64,000 bases of DNA. It comes from Chamaecrista fasciculata. Lineage: Eukaryota > Streptophyta > Magnoliopsida > Fabales > Fabaceae. Shown one piece after another: positions 23,161-37,300 of this stretch. The notes below the pieces were generated by a model. That model worked only from the letters and a program-made list of their open reading frames with translations. It did no database searches and was not told where the DNA came from. The DNA lies in the NCBI GenBank assembly GCA_003254925.1, contig QANZ01055664.1, positions 161,263 to 225,262 of the forward strand, in the 5' to 3' direction. A program made the translations under genes and the position numbers. Each line of letters begins with the position of its first letter. The stretch's first letter is position 1.

Positions 23161-26100
23161 AACTCAAGGGGAGAATTAACATTGAGTTCGGACCGAAGAA
23201 GAAGAAAAGAAGGTTTGGGAAGTGGCTTGGTTAACACATTTGCAACTTGATCTTTAGCTGAAATATGACAGACAAAAATACTGCATTGATGAATTTTCTC
23301 ACGCACAAAATGGATGTCTAACTCCACATGTTTCGTACGAGAATGCAGCACAGGATTAGCAGCAAGAGACACAACACTTTGACTATCACAATAAACTAGA
23401 GAAGGTTCAGAAGGCAGAGGCACAAGCAGCTCACGAAGAAGAGATTGCAGCCAAGTAATTTTTGAAACAACAAGAGCCAATGCTCTATATTCTGCCTCTG
23501 TAGAAGAACGAGACACGACAAGTTCTTTTTTTGAAAGCTAGGAAATGAGATTTGGACCATAGTAAACACAAAAGCCTGACGTGGAGCGACGGTCAACAAG
23601 GTCAGCAGCCCAGTCAGCATCACACATGGCAGAAAGTCTAGGAAGAGAAGAAGATTTCTTGAGATGAAGCCCAAAGTGAGAGGTACCTTGAAGGTAACGC
23701 AAGATGCGTTTAACAGCCTGCCAATGTTCAATGAGGGGAGAATGCATGAACTGACTAGCTTTATTGACAGAAAAAGCTAATTTAGGACGAGTCAAGCATG
23801 CATACTGAAGAGCTCCAACCACAGACCTATAGAGCTTAGGATTGTCAAACAATGCAGACCCATGATTTGTTAATCGAGTTGTGGAGGCCATTGGTGTTGG
23901 TTGAGGCTTGGCATCATGCATTTGAACACGAGTTAGAAGGTCTCTAATATACTTAGACTGGCGCAGCAAAAGAGAACCATCAACAAGAGTATCAACCTCC
24001 ACACCTAAAAAATATTGTAAAGGACCAAGATCTTTAAGAGCAAACTGACTGTGCAAAAGAGAAATAAGAGCAGAAACTTCAGCTTGAGCACTTCCAGTGA
24101 CCAAAATGTCATCCACATAAACAAGGACATAAATAATGGATGAAGAGGAATGCTTAATGAACAAGGAATGATCACTTTTAGCTCTATTTAAACCAAAAGA
24201 CTGCAATGTAGAAGACATTTTATCAAACCAGTTTCTAGGTGCTTGTTTGAGTCCATAGATGGACTTCTTTAACTTGCAAACTGTAGTAGGATCACCAGTA
24301 GAGAAACCTTCAGGTTGAACCATGAAAACTTCCTCCTATAATGTGCCATTTAAAAAGGCATTATTAATATCCAATTGACGAATTGGCCAGCTATGAGAAA
24401 GTGCAACTGATAAAACAACTCTGGTAGTCACAGGTTTTATAACAGGGCTAAATGTTTTTGAAAAATCAAAGCCTGGAGTTTGGTGAAATCCTTTGGCAAC
24501 AAGACGAGCCTTGTGCCTGTTGACAGATCCATCAGGGTTGTGTTTCACCCTGAAAACCCATTTGCAGCCAATGGGAACCTTACCACTAGGCAATGGGAAC
24601 CTTATTTTCTAAGAAGAGCTTCATATTCTTCAGTCATAGCCTGTTTCCACTTTGTGTCAGAAAGAGCAGCTTTCACAATAGTAGGTTCTTTGGTGAGAAG
24701 AAGAACTTTGGGTTTAGAGATGCCATGTTTGCCTCTGGTAAGCATAGGATGAGGATTAGAAGGAGGAATTTTAGTGGGAAGAAGTGTTCTGCGAATTGGT
24801 TTGGTAGGCAAGAGAGGGATAGAAGTGGAGGGAGTAGAAGAAGATGAAGGTGGTGAAGGGAGCATGTATCTGGTGGAAGTATCAGAAGAGGATAGTGAGT
24901 TGGGATTGACATTATGAGGTAACATATAACGAGTAGAGGATGAGGATGATCTGGAAGGTTGAGTAGGAGAAATTCTTGGTGTAGAATCCTGCAATGCTGC
25001 ACAATCTTGATCAGAACAGATATTAGACAATTTATCAGCAGAAGATGTGTTAGTAACAGCAGTAAAAGAAGGAGAGATAAGAGGAATAGAAGAAGATGGT
25101 AAAGACAGAGATGAAGAGAGAGTAGGAGTCACAAAAGAATTAACAAAAATGGAAGAAGCAAAAGGGAGTGTGGTTTCATCAAAAAGGACATCTCTTGAAA
25201 TATAGACTCTACCATTAGGTGCAAGACACCTATAACCTTTATGATTACTGCTATATCCCAAAAAAGTACAAGGAAGAGAACAAAATTGAAGTTTGTGTTG
25301 GTTGTATGGTCTAAGATTAGGAAAGCAGGTTGAACCAAAAACTTTGAGATGAGTGTAGGTAGGTGGTTTAAGATAGAGACATTCATATGGAGATATATTG
25401 TGAAGAGAAGGGGAGGGGAGTCTGTTTATGATATGTGTAGCAGTTAAAAATGCCTCATCCCAATAAGTAAGAGGCATGGAAGCATGAGCCAACATGGAAA
25501 GCCCCAATTCAGTATGGGCATGAAATACGATGGATAATGCCACATGTTTTAAAATAATTAGTTAAGGCAAAAAATTCTCCACCACCATCAGATTAGACAA
25601 CTTGAATTTTAGTGTTAAATTGTAATTCAATCATACTTTTAAACACAAGAAAGATGTTATAAACGTCAGACTTATTTTTTAGCATATCAATCTAAGTGTA
25701 TTTGGTGAAGTCATCAATGAAATGAACAAAATATTTTAACCATTGAAAGAAATGCAAGAAACAGGACCCCAGACATCAGTATTTACTAATGCAAAGGGTC
25801 TAGCAGCAATAGACAAAGAGGGAGAGTAGGGCAGTCTGTGAGATTTGCCAAGACAACAAGCTGAACATAAAGTGGAATGATTTTTATTTAAAATGGGAAG
25901 ATTACATTGAGACAAAACTTGATTCACTACAGGTAAAGAAGCATGTCCTAATCGACAATGCCAAAGCCTAAAAAAGTTCTGAGAATGCTCGGAAGCAGAT
26001 GTATAAACACTTAAGGCATGAGAAGAACCCAATGAGACAGCAGAAGAAGAAGTGAGAATGAGCTTCAAATTATCAAACACATAAAGTCCATCCTTAACAT

Positions 26101-27490
26101 GACCATGAATTAAGATTTTTCTGGGAACCCTGAGATTTCACAAAACAAACAGTGGGGTGAAATTCAAAATACACATTATTATCATTTGCAAATTTAGAAA
26201 CACTTAAGAGATTTTTTGAAGCATCAGACGCATGAATAAGAGAATTAAGGGTGAGAGAAGGAGAGTTAGAAGACTGCTGTATACTAGCACAACCAATGTG
26301 ATAAATGGGAATACCTGATCCATTAGCAAGATATAATTGCTCACCACCAGTGTAGTCAGAGCGATTGCCAAGATTTGTAGCATCAGCAGTTACATGATTA
26401 CTAGCACCAGAGTCAACAAACCATGGAGATTGAAAAGAGGGTGATGAAGAAGCAAGCATAGCAGAAGGAGAATAAGACTGATTAGGTTGAGGAAAGAAAG
26501 AAGAAGAAGATGGAGAAGATTTGGCAAGAGGACTAACAAACTGATGATTAAATCGATGGAAACACTGCCATGCCATATGACCAATCCTATTACACAACTG
26601 ACACTGTGGTTTACTGCCAAAATTGGTGCGACCTCTACCTCTACCAACCCTAAAAGCATTGTTTCTACCACCAAATCTACCATTCATGTTAAAGAAAGGG
26701 CGAGGAGTAGGAGATGGGGGAGTGGGAAGAAGAGGTTTAGAAGATTTGAGACTAGTTTGAGCAAGATTAGTAGTTAAAGTAGAGGTGAGGTCAAGGTCTT
26801 TCTTATACTTTTCAATACGCTCTTCCTGTGACACAAGCAGACTCTCAATCTCATGAACAGAATAAGGATCAGTTCTAGAGGTAACAGACACAATAAAACC
26901 ATTGTATTCAGGTGGTAAGCTCTCAAAAATTGCCTCAATGTGATCAGAAACAGAAATAGGTGATCCAACAGAGAACAAACTATCAACATATTTCTTAACT
27001 TTAAGCAGACATTCATTCATTTTCATGGTTCCTTTCTTTAATGTTCTCAACTGACTCTTAAACTGTCACACTTTTGCCTTGGTTTGAGAAGCAAAAAATC
27101 CTTCCAGACGTTGCCAAACATCATAAGCATGGTCACAGCCTACCATCATGGTAAGCATACCATCTGACATGGAAGAGAGTAACCAAGATAAAAGCAACTG
27201 ATCTTGTTGCTCCAAGAGAAGAAAAGCATCAGAGATTTTGCCCTGAGCTTCATCATCAGTGGGCCAGAGAGAAAGCCTTGAAGCTTATGACCTTTGATAG
27301 TGGCCATAGCTTGTTGCTTCCACATTAGAAAATTATCTTCCTCAAGATGCACAGAAATAGGATGAGGCCCATACTTATGGGTGGGAGAGGAAAAAGGTAA
27401 AGAAGAAGGAGAAGAAGAAGTAACAACTGGCTGAGGAGTGGATGTTGCAGAAGCTGACGAAGGAGCAGGGGAAGAAGCCATTAGTCCCAA
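23161..27490 (-). pseudogene. Copia gag-pol, disrupted
   Basis: Starts at an ATG (27490) 11 bases after the primer binding site. Recognisable parts: Gag; a CCHC zinc knuckle CQLCNRIGHMAWQC (near 26560-26610); protease DSGAS (near 26405); GAG-pre-integrase (near 25850-25970); integrase core with TDVWGP and SDGGGE; reverse transcriptase with YVDDIL (near 24110); RNase H with SRSSTEAEYRAL (near 23490). Breaks: a frameshift in Gag near 27260, a stop near 27064, a frameshift near 26120, at least three stops between about 25590 and 25740, a frameshift near 25545, a stop plus a small deletion near 24600, a stop near 24336 and a stop near 23538. It cannot make a working polyprotein. Confidence 0.93.
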
Positions 27491-27500
27491 GACTGAAAAG

Positions 27501-27512
27501 GCTCTGATACCA
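27501..27512 (-). other. Primer binding site of the copia element
   Basis: On the minus strand TGGTATCAGAGC lies immediately after the 5' LTR end. It is the standard plant site complementary to the 3' end of initiator methionine tRNA. Its position fixes the LTR end at 27513. Confidence 0.92.
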
Positions 27513-27737
27513 TAAAAGATATCAGTGAAGCAATGAAGAAAAGGAAAGAAAACAGAGAATTATACTGAATGATTCTTTCCATAATTGAATAGCAGCCACC
27601 ATGTACACATATATACAAAATAATAACATTCTACAACCTTCTATTACTACACACCTCAGCAATATTTACAGATGTAGGAATCTTTCTAAAACAAAAAACA
27701 AACCAAAATAATGCCAGCACAGCTATATACTCTATTA
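27513..27737 (-). repeat. 5' LTR of the copia element
   Basis: 225 bases, matching 22924-23151 apart from about six substitutions and two short indels around 27570-27595. It is bounded by the primer binding site and the GGTCT target duplication. Confidence 0.93.
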
Positions 27738-27742
27738 GGTCT

Positions 27743-29232
27743 TCAATAAGTAAGATTAACACATTTTAAAATTTAGAGATATAAATAATTTAACCAAGAT
27801 ATTACAGTTGGCCAACACTAATCAATTAATCAACTTAATTAGACATGACTTTTGCAAATTAAAGGGGACTATTAATTAGATGTCTCATGTACTAAGACAC
27901 TTCTGAACAAAGCAATTTATTAATAATTAAATAACATTAATTCATGAGATTAAATATAAAATATCACTAATTAAAACAACTAGATATGTTTTATATAGTA
28001 GACCAATACCGTGTTTCCTTGGACGCTTCATTTCTTTATGCCATCTCACATTTTCCTCCTTTTGTAAATTCTATCAAATAAATAATTAATGTTAAATTCT
28101 TACAATTGTAAAGATTTTTTTTTTAAAGATCTCACCAAATTCACTGAATTACTTAATAGGTTTGATCACCTACTTCAAAGAGATTTTAAACATAATTAAA
28201 TCAAACCAATTCAATTCAATTAATTATTCATTCATCTGAATCAAAACTATCAAACCAATTTAAAAATCAGTCGGCCAATAACAAATTCCTTCTTTAAAAG
28301 AAAATTGAAATTTATATAACTTTTGATTGAATTGTTTTTGTTTAAGATTGTTTTATAATCACTTCACTCTTTTCCAATTAATTTATCTTGAATTCCAAAT
28401 TTTATAAAGTTAGAAAACACATTTTATGTTCATGTTTTCCAATCAATCTATTTTTATTTCAGATTTTACAAAATATTTTTCTTCAAATATATAACAATGA
28501 TGAAAAATAACTAAGAAGCTATTATTTGATTAAAGGTTAGTGAAAATCATGAATAGATAAGTTCTAGAAGATAAGAAAAAGGGGTGAAGGCAATGAGTAT
28601 TTAAGCTACATTTTATAATTTTACAAGATAAAAGACTTATTGCAATAAAGTTAATTGATTTGGGAAAAAAAAGTTAATTGATTAGAGGGTTAATAATATT
28701 CTTCTAGATTAAAAGCAACATCAAATTAATGATGATTTAGTGCAATGGTAAGCAAATTATATCACATGTGAAAGGATCAAGGTTTGATCTCCAAAGTCAA
28801 CATTGTTAAGAAAATTTTAACGGTTTGATTTCGATTCAAATAAGATCAGTTTTCATCTAAATCATTAGGCAAAAAAAAACTCATGATTTAATAATAAGAA
28901 AAAGACAGCAAAAGATTAAATTGAGTAAATGCAATTTCTTAACAAATTATCCATCTATAAAACTTAAATAGGATTAAGCTTGCAAGATGCAGTCCTTTTT
29001 TTTTTCTGGCCCAAATTACGTTATAATCCCTTATCCAAACTCTTACCTATCTTTATCACTAAAGCTGCCATAGCTAATACATTTGAAATGATATTTTGTT
29101 CATATGTTTTTTTTAGTTAAAATATATAAAATCAACTTAACTTCCCTATTGTGTGGAAAATTTTTAAGCTATATATGGAATCCCTTATCGAAACTCTTAC
29201 CTATCTTTATCACTAAGGCTGCCACAGCTAAT
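27743..29232. other. Intergenic, AT-rich, no gene seen
   Basis: No coding gene. There is a roughly 55-bp direct repeat (about 29024-29079 and 29176-29231, sharing CTCTTACCTATCTTTATCAC). A weak tRNA-like A-box/B-box pair near 28735-28800 could be an old SINE, but it is too degenerate to call. Confidence 0.5.
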
Positions 29233-29335
29233 ATTAGTGTTGTCAAAACCGAATCGGATAGAGATTCGAACAAGCATTCGGTTCACGGTCTGATTGGTTT
29301 AATCAGTTGAACCATCGGTCGGACCGGATGACTCA
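29233..29335. repeat. Fragment of a CCGGT-rich hAT-like MITE
   Basis: Begins TTAGTGTTGTCAAAACCG and continues with GGTTCAC, GGTTTAATCAGTTGAACC and GGTCGGACCGG. The same vocabulary fills the ends of the element at 10785-11309. Only one end is recognisable. An N lies further on at 29565. Confidence 0.45.
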
Positions 29336-31376
29336 ATAAATAATTATTTTTAATATATTAAATATAAATACTATATATTTTTTGTTTGTGGTTTAAGAGA
29401 TGCATTTAATTTATTACTAAATACATTTTTCATCTAAATAATATAATTTTTCTCTTCACTACTAAAGATTATAGATTAAATGCATTTTTTCAAGCAAGTG
29501 AATGGACTTAATGTATCTTAAACAAGATCTAATAAGTCATAAATTCATAATAGTTAATTAAATTNTTGAATGTTTACATTATTTTTCATGAATCAAATCA
29601 TTCACTTATTCTATTTCATTTTGACATTTTAGTTTGAAAAAAAAAAATTGCAATAGATAACTGTTGGAGTAAAATTGAAGATGGCTCTGATTTTCACAGA
29701 CCAAAAATAATAGTAGGACTTATAAGGAAAAAGAAAAAGGACTGATGGAGAAAATGGGATTTTGTCCAGATTGTCACGTTTTGCCTTGATTTTCTAAGCT
29801 TTCATACAACCAAGCACATAGAAATATGCACTCCAATGATTGAGTAGGATGGATATTCAATTATTCATGCAGATATAATTAATGATGTGTTGGTCAATCA
29901 AGTCCAAAATCATTAATTTTGCATGGATCCCACATGCATAAACAGTATCATAATTTGATTGGGTGGTTTCAACTACCACTAATTACTAAATTTTCAATAC
30001 TAGACTAAGCTCTAAACTTGTAATTACTGCTAATTATAGTTGTAGCTACTTAAGCACTGTGGCAAATATCTTAGCTGGCTTTCTATTACTTTTCAGTTGT
30101 TTATTGAAATTTTTTAATAAATTTTATTTTATTGACAGAAAAAAAATAATTTTCAGCTCAAGTTCATATTCTTCTTCAATCTTTAAAATGACTTCTCTGA
30201 ATAAATGCTCAAATAGTTATGAATCTTTTTGTTTAGACTTTTGAATTACAAGTGATTTTTAAAATTTGAACAAGGTATTTATTTATTTATCAAGTTTGAA
30301 TGAACAAACAATTGAAATTGACCTTTTTCATAAAAAAAAAAAATAAAAGAAATTGATCTTTCTATAAATACTTACTAAAATATCAAGGAAAGATAGATCA
30401 TTTAGCCAATTAATCCACATTCATGAATCAATAAATGGATATTTGATTATAAAAAATTTAACCTCATTAAAAAAAATTTTTAACTTATTAACAAAATATC
30501 TAACCATGTATTGTTTGATCACCTCTAGTGCTAAATCAACTCTTGAGGTCATATTAATAGATTTCTTTTTATATTTTTTTTGAATATCTTTTACTAGAGA
30601 CATGTCAGGTAATAATTATAGACACATCTCTCCAGAGCACTGTTTTTATATTTTCAGTGAAAATTGTAGGATAAGAAAGGATTAACATCAGAGGGTAAAT
30701 TTTGTATCAGTTCAATTTACATGAGTAACTCAGATCTCTTGGCCTAGTAATTAGCTGTAGATGTCAACAAACATAACAAGCACATATGTAATGTGCTTCT
30801 CAATGCATGACCCTTTCAAACACACACACACCAAAAGAAAAACACAATATAGCAAAATTAGAAATAAGCCATCTAGAGATTCATTACTTAATTTACAAGC
30901 TGTACTAAAGAACATATACAAAAATCCAATAGAGGATCATGACAGCTAACAGAAACTATGGGATTACAAAGAGAGAAGGCTAATTGATATGAAATGTCAC
31001 CAAGAAAATATAGGAAATATTCATGTATTAAAAAAACAAAGCTTCATGTTGATCACTACATGAGCTGATGATCTTTTTTCGGTCCTTGTTTCATCATATA
31101 GGTATGTGTATCTTTTTCTAGACACTGCCCAGCATCTCTAAAAAAATTAAAACCAGCTCCATAGTATTGTGATCGAAGAAAAAAAAAGGCAAGGATCAAA
31201 ATAGATTATGCGATAGGGTCACTACTGTGCTATCTGTTCCACGGAGATAGACACAAGAGCATATGGATGAAATAGACCTGAAGATAAAAGAAATAAATCA
31301 ATCAACAGCATGAAAACACTTCTCAACAGCTTACAATAAGAAGAGGACAGTTGATTTACCTGACAAAATCATATAA
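29336..31376. other. Intergenic, AT-rich, no gene seen
   Basis: Only short reading frames with no family features. The last few hundred bases lie downstream of the WAP stop codon and probably include its 3' UTR. Confidence 0.5.
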
Positions 31377-34300
31377 TCAAGCAAGTTTTTTAGAGTCTCC
31401 ACACAGTTTTCTTCTTACAAGCTCCAAAATCTCAATAATCTGTAAAAACGGGATAATCATTGAACACGTTTGAGATGGGAAGGAGAAAATACCAAAAGAA
31501 AATGGATAATCAATGAGATGAGTGTGTTCAAAATCAAAATCTGTAAAACCAGTGATCTAAACTACTGGCAAAAAAAAAATTAAAAGATGTAAGCTCTCTC
31601 AGTTTGTCCTTTGTTTTCCGTTATTTAAAACAAGTTTTTTTTTTTTTTTTTTTTTNNNNNNNNNNNTTTTTTTTTTTTTTTTTTCTGTAGTGTTGTAATT
31701 TGCTTAGTCCACAGTATTGCAACTTCTGAGTGAACAAAATACAACACTATATTCTTACCCAAAAAAAAAAAATACAACACTATATAGCATTGATCAAAAC
31801 AAATAACATTATAGGCAACATAACGCATCATGGAAAAACTTTCAGCTGCAAATAATTTGATACCATATTAATATCATCCTTTTAAAGTAATCTTCTCTTA
31901 AAAGCTAAGTTTACAAGAAGTTTTGAACATAATGGATTTAATGTCATTGAGCTGTACCATTTTGGTGCATATCAACACATAATTACTCAAACAAAGAACC
32001 TGTTCGGCCAAGCATCTCCGGAAGAAAAGCTACTTATTTTGAGATTTTACAGAACTTGACCAAAGATTCTTACAAAAAAATAAGCTAGTTTCAAGAGCTA
32101 GCAGATATAGTATGTCTACCAAGAGAAGGAAGCAAAAAATTGAACCCTCTTTTTGAAGTAAAAAAAAAAATTCTGACAACAGAAATACTCCTACTAAAAA
32201 TCATTAATCACCTACCTTTATTACCTATTTACCAATAATTCTTTTATCTTAACTCTTCAATACATTCCCTTTTAGTAATTTGACAATAACAAATATTTTC
32301 ACTAAAAGATTTGTCTAATACAAGAATATTGATGAAAATACTTACGAATATTAAAACATCAACTGTCCAAAAACTAGGGGAAAGACTTTTCAGTTTTCCC
32401 ATCTGTCTTTTTTCAAATATTAATTAGGATGAAAATAATTCCCCTAGGTAAAAGGCTAATTTTCTGTCAATAATTTTTTCCCCAGATACCAATTGCCTAA
32501 GTACAGAACCAGAACAACTGCAATTAATATTAAAACAGTTATTTATCTGTAAAGAGGCTTAATCAGCAGGTTTAATAGGGACTACAACACAATATCAGAT
32601 TTGCTGGTTATGTACACACTTCAAATTCTCCTCAAACACTAAAGTGATGAACAAAAAGGAAAAGTTTCTTACCCCAGGATAATGCCGCAATATGGGAGAA
32701 TAATGATCAAGTGCAATGTAAATTTTTTCAAGGAGGCTGAGAAGAGTATCCACCTCATCCGCCAACAGATCAACCTGAAATTTCAGTGTAATATCCAATA
32801 TAAGCACAGAGGGTCGTAATACATAAAATTGATATTCTTCTAGTGAGTTCAGATATCTTCACTAATTCATCATCAAATTGTATAACAAATGTCATCAAAA
32901 TTATATAAAATAAATCAGGGGCACAGACCTTCAGTTTGCTATCAACTTGTTTTTTTTTTTTCTTCCAATAGTCCTGATATATGACTATTTCTTGGAAAAT
33001 TATTACTATTCTATCAAGGCCCAGTGTTTTTAAATAACGCACTATCAATCACATATATAAAAGGCAACATAGAACTTATTATCAATGCATGCATATCATC
33101 AATATTTATGTAATTTGGGTTATTAAGATTGCTTCCCAGCCCCATCCCCCCAAAAGCAAAGCCATCAAAAAACTGAACCCTAATGCAGGTTAACTCCAAT
33201 GATGTACAGTATAATTGTAATTTGAAGGAACATGTGACTGATGTAAGAACAAGATTTTATGTATATAGATTCTTCAAGATTAATTTCTTCTATTAGATGT
33301 GATTTGGGAGATGATAGTTCATTTGACTCTCCGTAGTCTTCAGCTTATGCTAACAAGAGGAAAGATTTCATCAAGGAAGACTGTTTTGGTCTTCCACATA
33401 TGCATTGGTTCTCAATCCGGTCTCAAAAATATTTTTCTTTTTTTTTTTTTTCAATCATGCACCAGAGAGTTCTATGTCAAATACTTCTTCCATCCATCTA
33501 CTGTTCACCTTGCTTCAAGGAATGGTTCAATTCTTGAATTTAGCTATGTTGCAAGGAAAGAAAAAGAAATAGGAGAAGACTTGTCATTGACGCTTGTAGT
33601 TTAACACGTTGCAGTAACGATTGCTCTAAAAGATCTTACATTATATACTGTAAGAAGCACTTTTAGCTTAAAATAAGCATTGCCAAACTGGCATGTACAA
33701 TTCCTTTTCATTGAATCACTTTTTCATACTTCAACATAATTGGTAGAATGCTACTTTTCCTTCATTGCTTCAAATTTAAGATACTTATTACAGACATAGT
33801 TCCTTTGTTTTCCCATCATCTTGGACAAACCCTGTATTCCCCCAAGCAAAGGAAATGGGAGGAGGGGGGCAGAGTTGATAAAACCTTCAAGGTTATGAGC
33901 ATAATTTTAATAAAATATATTGGTTTCATAAATGACTCTTCACCATGCGGCTTGCAGGAGCAGGGGCGTTATTCATTTGTTTATACAAGTGAAAATATTA
34001 ACCCCTATTTTAAAATTTTGCACTAAAAACAAATGACATGGACAAGAGCAACATAGAAAACTATTTTAAAAAAATACATAAGCAAATCAAGATCTCTCGC
34101 AGTGGAAGTTAAAAATACTGAGTTCCTATATGTGAAAAAGAGGAAAAAAAAAAAGCATGTCCATTAAGTTTTCTTTCCCAGCAAACGCTACTTTATAATC
34201 AAATTCAGGAGCACTAACAAGCATTGCGGCAATAATAGATTATGAGACTATAAGATCAAGTAAAACTCAAAAAGAGGTACACCCAATACCAACATAATAT

Positions 34301-37300
34301 TTTAGATCTCAGGTGGAGAGTAAAATTTCTGATTACGTACCTCTACTTCAGCCTTTTTAAGGTCAGAACTTCTCATTTCCAGCCTCTGCTTGTACACGAG
34401 TCCCATGGTTTTAAGCATATTGGCTTTATCATTAAGGCAATGGAACTCAGATCTTATGTTTCCAATCCTGACAATAAAATTACGCTATGAATTAGTTCAT
34501 GCTGTAATCTGTAAAAGAGTTTTTAGTTTGTGAGTTCATTATACTTTAGAAAACTCAGTTGAGTTCATAATTAAAGGAAACAAAACTACTTGTTACAACA
34601 GTAGAGGTAAGCAAAGCATAAAATGGGTAATTTAAGGATTCCATTGCCAACTTCTCTTACAAAAGCAGTTAAAATATGTTAATACAATGTTAGCTTAGTG
34701 ATATATTTATTTTTCTTTAAAAAAAAAAACTCATTTTTTGATCCAATAAACTAGTTTTCACCTACAGATCCACAAAGAATAACATTCAAACAAGGCATAT
34801 GAAGGATATAACCAGGAAAAAACAATATTTTTAAAATTCAATAGGTTCATACCCATCAAAATTGTTGAGAATCTCAGAAGATCAAAGTTTCTCTATGGTG
34901 TCTGGGATATTAGAGGCAGCCCAAAATAGATAGCTAGCCTTGGTTTCAGTAGTAGGAAGTAATCTACTATATAATCCAAGTAATACTTGGCTCAAAGGAA
35001 ATTCAGTTGCAAGTCATTAAATGCATAACTTAAGAGCTAGCCTGTTCTAGAATCCTAAAAGTGAAAAATATAAATTTTATATGCTTTCAGAAGCATGTAT
35101 GCAGTCAGTACCCAAAATAAAAATAAAATAAAAAATGTATGAAGAGTTTATTTCCCTAATTGTTCTCTAGGTTTTTCCAGTAAATCGGAAGAAGGCTCCC
35201 TTCAAATCTAGGACTAGGTTCCTGAGCTAGCAGATCTGACCAAGGACGCAAATGCCTCCTTTACAAAACACCAGGCAATTTGTATATGAACCTCTTAAAC
35301 AGAAGAAACAAACTAAGAACTCCTGGCCTGTTCTAAGCTGTAAGGCACCAACAAGATGGGTAGCAAGAAAATGGAGTATTGATAGTTAACAAGATAAAGT
35401 TGAGATCTCATTTAAAAAAATCCAAGTAAAGTCCACATTTCAACATAAAAAAAGTTTCCCTATGACGTTTTGGTATGCAAACAACAGCCGAAAAACTTCT
35501 TTTATTTAAAAAAGAATAATAATTATGAGAAGAGAGAACAATACAAAATTGTACAAAACCAAAAGACAAACAAGAAACCCTCCAGATAATCAAAAGAAAT
35601 TAACCTTAAAATCATAGAACCTATGAAGCACTAATACTTCTAACCAGAGTCATAATATTCAATATGTATTGGACAATCTATCATATATGACATTACACAC
35701 AACACTTAAATACAACATATTCTGTCATGCCTCGGAGTCTATATCTTGTTGAGTTCTAAAGACACGTAAGAATCCATGCTTCTCAGCACATAAGCAACCA
35801 TACAAAGAGAAGTTAACAAAAAATTAATTTGGCATTATATTAAATACAAGAAACATAGAACAATTATTAAATACCTTAAACTGTTTCTTGAAATATCTTC
35901 ATTCACTCTAGATTCAAAATTAACAAATGTAGTCAACAATTTATGGGCAAGAGCAATTGTCAAGTCCATTTGCTTCTTGGTCTCCTTTTCTTTTTCTGCA
36001 ATTAGTATTAATGCTTTCTGTTTCTCCTGTGAAACAGCAAGAAGCAACATTCTTTCTTCATTAATGTCTCTAAGTTCGTTGGTTTTTTTATCAAGGTGCT
36101 GATGTAACCCATGCATTTGCTCCTTACAGTGTTCAACTTCCTTCCATGCTTCAGCTAGTTTACCATTAGTGACATTCAACTCTTCATTGCTCTCAGACAT
36201 TGCATTCTGTAGCTGAACTGTCATTGCTTTCAAACTGTTAAGCTCCTCGGTAGCTAATTCCATGTTTTTCTTCTCTTGTACCAATGCATCTGATGCTTCC
36301 TGAGCTAACTTATTCTTTTCCTCCACAATTGATGTCAGCCTGAGTATTTCTTGCTCCAGTTTGTTTTTTTGAGCAGCTTCCGATTTTAATGTTTCTTTGT
36401 TAGCATCCATCAGAGCTTCTTGAAGTAAAAAGTCTGACAGCCCTTGCATAAGAATAGACTCCATATCTGCATCCTCAAATTCTGATCTGCTGGAAGGTTG
36501 AGCATCATGAGCAGCTTCTTTCAATACAACTTCTAATACTTCTTCCATGATAATATGCTTGAGCTCTAATTCTTCAGCAATGCATCTAAATTCACTTGTA
36601 ATCTCTTTAAGAACACATTTATGTACATCTTGAATAACTGAAACTTCAACACGTGTGTCTCCTATATCACCTTCAAGCTTATTCATAATTTGCAACAATT
36701 TTTTCTCAATAAGCTGTTGTTGTGACAATTTAGTCACAGCGTCAGAAAGTTCTGATGAAATAGACTTAATTTCCTTTTCCTTAACCACAAGCATGTCCCT
36801 CAGCTGGCGGTTCTCGGTTTGTAGGAACTCCAATCTATTGTTTAAACTGCTTAGAGACTCTATGTTCTTAGTGAACGGGTACACCTTCTCATTTCCAACA
36901 AAAATTGTATCCAATTTTGTAATAACATCAGAAACTTTTTTCCTCAACATATCAAAGTCCTTATCCTTCTTCAATGGCAATGAAGAACCTCTTTCTCTGT
37001 ACATTTCCCGCTTCAATTGGAAAAGCTCTTCGGTTATCATTTGCACCTCAGATTCATGGTTTCTTTTCATCTTAGTTATCTCAGAATTATAGTAATTGAT
37101 CAATTCGTCTCTTGGCATGTGCTTTAGTGAGGCAGAATCCAAATTCTCAGGCGTGTTTGAGTCCTCATGTTTGCCGTTTCCTTCCACAATTGTAGGTGAT
37201 AGATGATTGGTTGGAAGCTTGCAGTGAAAATGGTCACTCCTCTTATTATTACACCCTTCCTCACCATTCTCCAAGGATCCATGAGAAAGAAGGTGCCCAA

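Larger units (their letters stand above)
22924..27737 (-). mobile_element. Ty1/copia LTR retrotransposon, degenerate
   Basis: The 4.8-kb element is flanked by the 5-bp target duplication GGTCT (22919-22923 and 27738-27742). LTRs lie at 22924-23151 and 27513-27737. A primer binding site follows the 5' LTR and a purine tract precedes the 3' LTR. The domain order on the minus strand is Gag, protease, integrase, reverse transcriptase, RNase H, which defines copia. Short LTRs and overall length would fit the Ale-type group, but I cannot assign the lineage. The coding part is broken in several places. The LTRs differ by only about six substitutions and two small indels by eye, so the insertion is not ancient. 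Confidence 0.95.

Noticed and set aside
33299..34026. Two plus-strand frames of about 100 codons between WAP exons
   Set aside because: They lie in WAP introns on the opposite strand and show no recognisable domain. Composition is that of AT-rich intron.
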